Source of the DNA: Planctomycetia bacterium
GTDB lineage: Bacteria > Planctomycetota > Planctomycetia > Pirellulales > JALHLM01
NCBI GenBank assembly: GCA_034440135.1
Contig: JAWXBP010000448.1
Coordinates: 1-35,115, forward strand
DNA: 35,115 bases
Direction: 5' to 3'
Positions 8,819 to 16,500 of the stretch are shown in pieces. Under the pieces are notes generated by a model. That model made no database searches, was not told the DNA's origin, and saw only the letters and a program-made list of their open reading frames with translations. Made by a program: the position numbers and the translations under genes. Numbering within the stretch: position 1 is the stretch's first letter; each line of letters opens with the position of its first letter.

Positions 8819-10195
8819 CTAGTTGTCCGGACGAGTTCGTTGGACAACGATGCGCCCGCCATCATCCGGACCCAGGACGATCCCGTAACGCCGCGCCTTA
8901 GAGCAAGCATCCTTCGCACGAGTTGGTCGGACTTGGCTCAGCAGCGTAGCGATCAGCACCTTCATCTCGTACAGCGCAAACGGCATCCCAAGGCAAATCC
9001 GGTTGCCTCCGCCGAAGGGAAACCACTCGTGCGGCCCATACTTGCGTTCCAGAAAACGCTCCGGTCGGAACTCGCCCGCGGCCGGATAGAGATCCTCGCG
9101 TTGGTGTACCAAATACGAGCAGGGACACAGTACCACGCCGGCTGGATACTCGCGGCCGGCGATCGAAATTGGCTGCATGGTCTTGCGCACGACAAACGGC
9201 ACCACAGGACGGAGCCGTAGACTCTCGCGGACGCTGCCATCGAGGTATTCCAGTGCCGGCAAATGCTCGGCCGCGGGCGGTCCGCCACCAGTCACGCGAA
9301 TAAGTTCATCGGACAGTCGGTCAACCACGTCTGGGTGCTGCGCGATTTCCGCAAGCGCCCAGGAAAGTGCCAGGGCCGTCGTTTCATGTCCGGCGATGAG
9401 GATGGTAATGAGGGCGTCTCGCACTTCGCGATCCACGAGCGGCGTTCCGTCCTCGTATTTTGCGTCAAGGAGATCGTCCAGTACGTTTTGGCCCGTCACA
9501 TTACGGTCGCCGCGCCGCCTTGCCGAGATCAGCGCAAAGATATCGTCGTCCAGATCGCTCAATTGACGGAACAGTGGCACCCAACGCGACCCCGCTAAGC
9601 GTTCGATCGGCACAATCGTCATGAGCACCAGCGCATACCGCTGCCTGCCGTTGGACAAGAACGCCTCTATTTTTCGCTCGAAGCGATCCAACTCGGAGCC
9701 GGGCAGCAGTCCCAATCCAGTCCGAAGAATGACCCGCAACGTGACTCGGCGCATCGCCGGAAGTGTGGGAAATGGCGTCCCAGTCGCCCAGGAGCGCACG
9801 GCTTCGAGCGTCTCCAGCCGCATTGCGTCAAAAAAGACTCTCATCCGTTCGCCCTTTAGCGGCGGAACCAAGATCCGACGCTGCCGCAGATGTGGCGCCC
9901 CGTCCAGTACCAAGACCGAGCTGCGGCCGACGGTAGCAGTAAAGAGAGTGTTCGCCTCGCCGGAGTGGAGGATGTCCGGATCAGCCTGGAAGATCTCGCG
10001 TACGGCTTGCGGGTCGGACAGCATCACGAACTGGCCGTGCCCGGCAATGTGGAGTGTAAACGCATCTCCGTAATGCCGATGGCACTCGTCAAGCAGTCCG
10101 AGGGGATCTCCGGCGAAGCGAAATAGCTGCCGCCAGGCAGAGGACGATGGACCTGTAGGCAGAGCGGAAACGGAGGGAGGCATCGCCATCGACAT
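8819..10195 (-). CDS. Cytochrome P450
   Basis: This intact 458-residue P450 is of typical bacterial length. The I-helix oxygen-activation motif is AGHETT (268-273) and the K-helix ExxR is E324-S-L-R327. The PERF-like segment reads FRPERFL, and the heme loop is FGGGNRICLG with the thiolate Cys401. The architecture (FPFGGGNRxCxG, AGHETTA) is close to the class E P450 group that includes CYP110/CYP102-like soluble enzymes, so it would hydroxylate or epoxidise a hydrophobic substrate using an external ferredoxin or flavodoxin reductase. No redox partner is encoded nearby, and no transmembrane helix is seen. The ATG at 10195 is followed by a second in-frame ATG two codons later. The start overlaps the TAA of a short upstream reading frame as TAATG, which may be a relic of an operon. 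Confidence 0.92.
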   Translation of the reverse strand: MSMAMPPSVSALPTGPSSSAWRQLFRFAGDPLGLLDECHRHYGDAFTLHIAGHGQFVMLSDPQAVREIFQADPDILHSGEANTLFTATVGRSSVLVLDGAPHLRQRRILVPPLKGERMRVFFDAMRLETLEAVRSWATGTPFPTLPAMRRVTLRVILRTGLGLLPGSELDRFERKIEAFLSNGRQRYALVLMTIVPIERLAGSRWVPLFRQLSDLDDDIFALISARRRGDRNVTGQNVLDDLLDAKYEDGTPLVDREVRDALITILIAGHETTALALSWALAEIAQHPDVVDRLSDELIRVTGGGPPAAEHLPALEYLDGSVRESLRLRPVVPFVVRKTMQPISIAGREYPAGVVLCPCSYLVHQREDLYPAAGEFRPERFLERKYGPHEWFPFGGGNRICLGMPFALYEMKVLIATLLSQVRPTRAKDACSKARRYGIVLGPDDGGRIVVQRTRPDN

Positions 10196-10591
10196 TACAA
10201 TGACTCTAAGCCAAACTCAACTAGCTCGCGACGGACAGCGATGGGTTTAACAGTATCGTGCGGCAATTCGTTCACGGCAGCAGCTCTCCCTCGGTCGCGG
10301 AGCCAGCGGAAACTCCGAATCCAGAAGCTGCTTCGGACGGCTCTGGGATTGGACGCGCGTCTGTGCCGTTGTCCTTGCAGCGGCTGTGGTACACGGCCCG
10401 GACGACTGTTCCGTGACACGAATTGCGACTCCTACGTCCATCCTCGCGAATCGGAACGACACCGTCACTCGTTCCAAGATCGTCGACCGCTCTGCATGCA
10501 CCTCGGCGAACAACTCGAGGACCTGCGCCCAGGGATGAGGTCCGAACATGATCTGATGAACAATGGCCGACTAACGGACGCGCAGGTCGAT
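10196..10591. other. 396-bp gap with a possible eroded minus-strand ORF
   Basis: Two minus-strand frames lie here. One starts at an ATG at 10549 (MFGPHPWAQVLELFAEV...). The other ends at 10195 with ELPHDTVKPIAVRRELVEF and a TAA that overlaps the P450 ATG as TAATG. Each frame looks protein-like for only part of its length, as if one short gene had been frameshifted around 10300-10420. I do not recognise a family. The region may equally be plain intergenic sequence. No terminator hairpin is obvious behind the giant peptidase gene. Confidence 0.3.
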
Positions 10592-13500
10592 TTAGCGCTC
10601 CATTCTTGGCCTCGCTACAAAGCGCTTCTTGTTTGTAGTTTGGTAATCCCGATCCAGGAGGGCGAACAGTTCGTCGTTCGCCGCAATGGTCGGAGCACGA
10701 CTGGACGCGCCGAACAGGGCATCAATCGCGGCTGCCGTCGGCCGAATCGGCGACGCTGACACGCCTCGACGCACCGTCGCAGGGGCGGACTGGGAACCCA
10801 TGTTGTTCCGCACGGCGTTCAGGTCCTCAATGTCGACATCACCGTCGAAAGGAAAAGTGTCACCTACGCCGACGCCGCCGAAGTTGTTTCGCACGTCATT
10901 CAAGTCGTCCAAGTTCACGCTGCCGTCGAGGTTGGTGTCGCCCGGCGCGATATTGAGTTGCCGCACGTCGAGGACGTATTCTCCGCGACCGGCGACCGCG
11001 GCGAGCCGCACGTAGAACACGCCGCCCGCGACGCTGCCGAATCGCAGCATGGCGTTGCGTCCATCGTGGCCATTGTTGTCGCCCGAGGCTACAAGCTGTC
11101 CATTGGCGTTGTATAACTCCAAAAGAGGGTCCAGCGCGTTGACGAACTCTCCGGCACCGTCGCCGGGCGTTCGCGTGGCAAGGTCGAGCACTTTGCCGGG
11201 CAGCAGTTCCACGCGGAACCAGTCTTCGTCCATCGACGCAGAGGCGTCGCCTCCCAACGCGCCGACAGCATAGGGCACGGCGATCATGCGTTGAAAAACA
11301 CCCTCGCGTGAGTAGACGTCGATCCGCGGCAAGCCGCTGACGATGCCCAAATAGATTTCGTTCTCGACGATCGCCACACCCCCGTAGCCACCAGCGTTAG
11401 TCAAAAAGGTGTGCGTCACGGCGCCGGTAGCTGGGTCGATCTCGACGATCGCACTGCCAAAGGCAACTGTCGCCACCAAGCGGTCAGGGTCCGAGGCGCC
11501 CGCCAAGCCGCCGGAGTAGCCAAGACCAGGAAGCGAGATCGTCTTAGTCAATTGATCGCTCGTCGGATCGAACTCATAGAAGGTGCTGGTAGCGTAGTCC
11601 GCGAGATAGATTTTGCCTCCCAACGCCGCCAGTCCGTCGAAACTGCCGCCAGTCACAGAATCGACGTCAATGATCGCGCCCGTATCCGGGTCCAGCTCAT
11701 AGAGCCGCGCAGTGCCAAAACCGTTTAGATAGAACAGACTCATGCCGTTGAAGGCCAGTCCGTCGGGTCCTTGAGCGGCACCATCGGGGACGGCGAATTG
11801 GCGGATCTCGGTCCCGGTCAATGGATCCAGTTCGACGATCAAGTTGCGGCCGTCCAGCGCCGCGGCAAACAGTCGCGTTGAGGCCGTCGCGGCGACGCCT
11901 CCAATCACCGTCCCAGATGTCGGCAAAGTCTGCGCCTCTGCGAGGCCATTGTTGGCGCCAAGATCGAGTCCGGCGTCCTTGAGCAGCGTGAGTGTGTATT
12001 CCTCGCCGCTCAATCCATGGACGACGATGTAGTAAACGCCCGCCTGGGGTGCCACGAATTCCGGAATCGTGGTGCCAAAGGTGTCGGACTCCAGCGTTGA
12101 AGTGACAAGCAACTGGCCCAGGTCGTTCTCGATCGAAAGCTCGGATTCGACTCCCCGCAGCGCCTTGACGGCCATGGCGAGCGACTCGCCAGAAGCCAGA
12201 TCCACTCGGTAGTAGTCGCTGGTGGCGATCGGCGTGGGGGGCGCCTGCGTGGTTTGCAGGTAGACGTTGGCCGTGTAGCTGCCGCTGTTGTAGGCGCCGA
12301 CGTCCAGGTAGTACCAACCGCTGGCGAGGATACGCATGCCGTATGCGAAAGAAAGACCAAATCCAGCACCGGCAAAACCGTCATCGAGCGCGCGTTGCGC
12401 GCCAGCTTCATTCCGCCAAACGAAGGTCGTATCGGTGCTCTGTCCGCCGTCGACAATCGTGGTGACGAGGTCGCCCGCTTGGAAATTGTAGGCGAACAGA
12501 TCGCGGTCGTTCGGGATTGTGGCGCCGGCCGTCGCTGACTTGTATTGCACTTCGCGCCAAGCCTGAGACGCGACGTTGGCCGCCGTAATCACGTTGTTCG
12601 GCTCGACTTCGGCGGTGAACTGGCCGTCCGTGCGCGGATTGCCCCCGTTGTTTTCGAGCCATACAGTAAGTTCATAGCTGCCAAAGTTGACGCCGTCACT
12701 GGGCACGCGGACGTAATAAGCCGTGGAGCGGCCCGCTCCCGAGACGGTGTGGCGGTAGATCAATGCGTCCCCTCCGGAACCGCTGAACGAGTAGTCGGTG
12801 GCGACCAAGAGGGGGGCGGCGGCCGAGCCGGCGTATAACTCCAGTTGTGCAGCGCTCAAAGTGCCGCGGCCGGAACCGAGGCCGGCAATACTGACCGTCA
12901 GCACGTCGCCATTCGACATCCCTCCGATGTCGAACCAATCAGCGCCGGACCGAACGGACAAATTTCCCAAGATACTGAGTTGGTAGAGGTTTTTGGCATC
13001 AACAAAATTGGCAGTGGCGAGGTTCGCCGCGACCTGCGTGTTGTTCGGTTCCACCTCCGTCGGCAGGTAGCCCTCGGGACGATTGTACCGACCTACTACG
13101 TTGGCCAGCGACTCACCGCCAATGTCCACGAAGGCACCATTTAAATCCTGGGCCGTCGCCCGGGTATCGTTGAGATTGCCGCCGTGTTGCTCCAGTTCTA
13201 CGTCAGCGTTCAAGACCGCCGTGATGGCATAATTGCCCGTGCTGGTCGAAGCATCGTTGATCACGATGCGGTACACCCCGGCGGAGCCGATCGGCGCGAC
13301 ACGGAGGACGGCTTCACCGCCCGCAGCCGGCGCCGTGGCCGTTGCGATTACAGCGCCCGATGGATGCACCAACGCGATGGCCGTCGTGAGCCCGTCACCT
13401 TGTCCCAAAACAGTCAGCGACTGACGCGCATCGAGCGCGATCTCGAAGGCGTCGAAATCGTTCGCGAAGCCGAGCACGCCCGCGGTTTTTCCTCGATAAA

Positions 13501-16500
13501 CTTGACTGCCAAGCGGGCCGACGGCTTGCAGGGGTACGGCCAACGCGCCGACGCCGGTGTCGGTCGCGAAGTTGACGACAAAGTCGCCTCCTTCAGTACC
13601 GTTGCCGGACACACCCGGGGGCGATGGGAACGCGCCCGACTCGCCGTCGATGTTGATTCCGACTAGATCTTCAAACGCCCCGTCTCGTGAAAAGAGCGTG
13701 ATTCGATACGAATCCTCAGCGAGCGCGGCGTAGGTGACGCTCAGCACCATGCCGGTCGCGTCCCACGACATCTCCTGCGGGGCCACAATTCGCTGAGCAC
13801 CGAGCGCGAACAGTTCCAAATCGTCCGCCGTCAACTGATCGACGCGCATCGGTTCAGCGAACGTGATGGCGAGCGTCGCATCGCCGGAAGGGAGAGCATC
13901 GCCGGGCGCAACGGAGGAGCCGACGATTCGCGGCGCCGTCGCATCCAGGACGAACTGGCTGGAAAACGCGGAGAGTGGCGTGCCCTGCAAATCCTCCAAT
14001 GCGCCCTGGACAAGCGTGATCTGATGGACGCCTTCCGTGAACCCAGCGGGAATCGTGAAACGAACGGCGGCGCCATGTACGATGGTAACGTTGGTGGCTG
14101 GCACGCCGTCCACTTCGAGATCGCCGGAGTTGACTGAGCCCAGCAGGAAGCCCTCGCTAAACCTGACTTCGACCGACGCGGGGGCGAATCGCAACCGCGC
14201 GCCATCGCCGGGCGTGACCGAGCTGACGGCGAACGGGGCGGGGATCTGCGACGGATTGCCGATCTTCAGCAGGTAATCCCCTTGAGAGTACGAGCTACGC
14301 GGCGAGGACGAGACCTCCACGTAGTACGTGTTGATGCCGCGGGGAATCGTGAACCCGATGCGGGCGTTGCGGCCGTCAGCGGCGGAATCATCGTCTGCGA
14401 CGACAACATTGCCGGCAGCGTTGAGCAGTCGCAACTGCGGATTGAGCGCGTTTGGGGGGCTCCCAGCGGCGTCGCCCGGCGTGACCGTCTCCAGGACGAG
14501 CGTTCCCAATTCGACGACAGTCACGGTGTACAAATCCACGTCGTCACCCAGCTCGTAGGTCAGATTGTCGAGCAGGAATCGCGAGCCGGACACTTCGTTG
14601 AAGTCCAGCACGGCGCGGGACACGGGAGCGCCCTGGTAGGCGAATAGCGCCTCGGCATAGAAGAATCCCTCGTCACGCAATTCCACCGGAACCGTGGCGA
14701 TCAGCGATCCTTGCACGTCGAACAGGTCCACCACGACTCCATCAGCGACGACTCCCAGCGTGTTCAGCAAGACGGCGAAATCCAGCCGCGTCGTCGGCGT
14801 AGCGAAATCAAGCGTCAACACGCCGGCGGAAGTCCCTTCGATGCCAATCCCATCGGAGAACTTCGTCGCGCCCGGCCCAACTGCGTTGAAGTGGGCATCC
14901 AATGAATCGTTGCCGCCGACTTTGAAGTCGAACGTGACTTGATTGAATACCAGTCCGTCAACCGGTTGAAACGGCAACTCGTTGAAGGCAATCCGCTCTG
15001 CATTATTCGGGGCGATGCGACCGAACAAACGCTGCGCGCCCGCAACGGCCCGCGACTCGACATCCTGGGCCTCGGCCGTCGCGTCATTCAGTTCCTGTTC
15101 GATCGAGACGTCACGTGTAACCAGCAGTCGGTAGGCCGGTCCACGGCTGGCATTAAGCACGGCGTAATACGTCCCGGCGGCTGGCGCGCGGAAATCGCTG
15201 ATCGATTGAACGACGCCCACGCTCCCTGGCACTCCCTGGGCCAGCGCATTGCCCAGCGCGTCGCGCAGCTCCAGTTGAACAAAATCTTGACCCAATGAGT
15301 CAACGGCGAGTGAGAGCGATTGGCTGGCCGCCAAGGCGATCGAGTAGTAGTCGGGCGCCGCGACAACGGCCGCCGGCGGTGACGTCGAAGACAGGTAGAG
15401 TGTCAGATCGTATTCGCCGAGTCCCCCCGCCGTCCCGACGTGAAGATAATAGCTCGAATTGACAGCTGCCCGAAACACGTAAGTACCCACGCGACCGCCG
15501 CCGTCCTCGTTGTAGTCCACCGCCTGGGCGGGTCCGCGCGACAAGTACAATTCCATGAAGGGCAACCAACCGGAGGTGGGATCGACCTGTACGGTGAGCA
15601 GATCGCCGGCGTTCAAGTTCAGGCGATAAAAGTCGAGATCGCCGAAATCCGACACGGCTCCGCGGGTCGACGATTGACGAACGACCTCGCGCCAACTACT
15701 CGAAATGTCGTCAGCCGCCGGGAACGACTCGTTGGGCTCGCTCTCAAAGACGTCCGTCCCGCCGGGGAGTGGCGGTTTCCCGACGGCCTCAACAAGCAAG
15801 CTCAGGTCGTAGGTGCCGACGGAGCCAAAGTCGTCGGCCAGCACATAGTAGTCGCCTGTCGTCGGAATCGTGAAGCGGTCGATGAGGCCCTCAGCGCCCG
15901 GACCACTGAAATTGTCGCCCACCACGAAGTTGATGGACCCGTTCGCAAGCAGGTACAGATTCACGCCGACGTTAAACGTCGTGCCTCGCGCGGACTCGGC
16001 CCCGGCGGCCGCGATGGTGACGACATCTCCTGCCTGGAATTCGCCTAGCCGATACCAGTCCACATCGAGAGAAGAATGCTGAGCGGCTTCGATCTCGAGT
16101 TGATAAAACCTTCGTGACGGCGACGTCCAGTTTTCATTGAGCTCCGTTGCACTGGGGTTACTGGAGTTTGGTTCGACTTCGAACGGTGCTTTACCCGCTG
16201 ACGCGGCGCGGCCGAGGACCAAGGCACGCTCGGCCGTGCCATCCGGGCTGGTGAACGCCGCTTCCAACGATTGCGCGGTCGAGGCCGTGTCGTTCGCCGC
16301 GCCGCCGAATTCCTCGACCTCATGCGCGACGTTCACCAGCGGTTGCAACGAGTAAACACCCGTCTGGTCAGTCGGCGCGCCGACCTCGAACGTATAGACG
16401 CCCGCTACGGCTAGTTTCACCGCTGGCAGCAGCAGCTGATCCGAACCGACGCCGCCACCCGATAGGACGACGCTTCCCTGCGGATCGCGGACGACGACAC

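Noticed and set aside
8735-9220. 161-codon plus-strand ORF overlapping the P450 3' end
   Set aside because: It is antisense to the heme-binding and PERF region of an intact P450.
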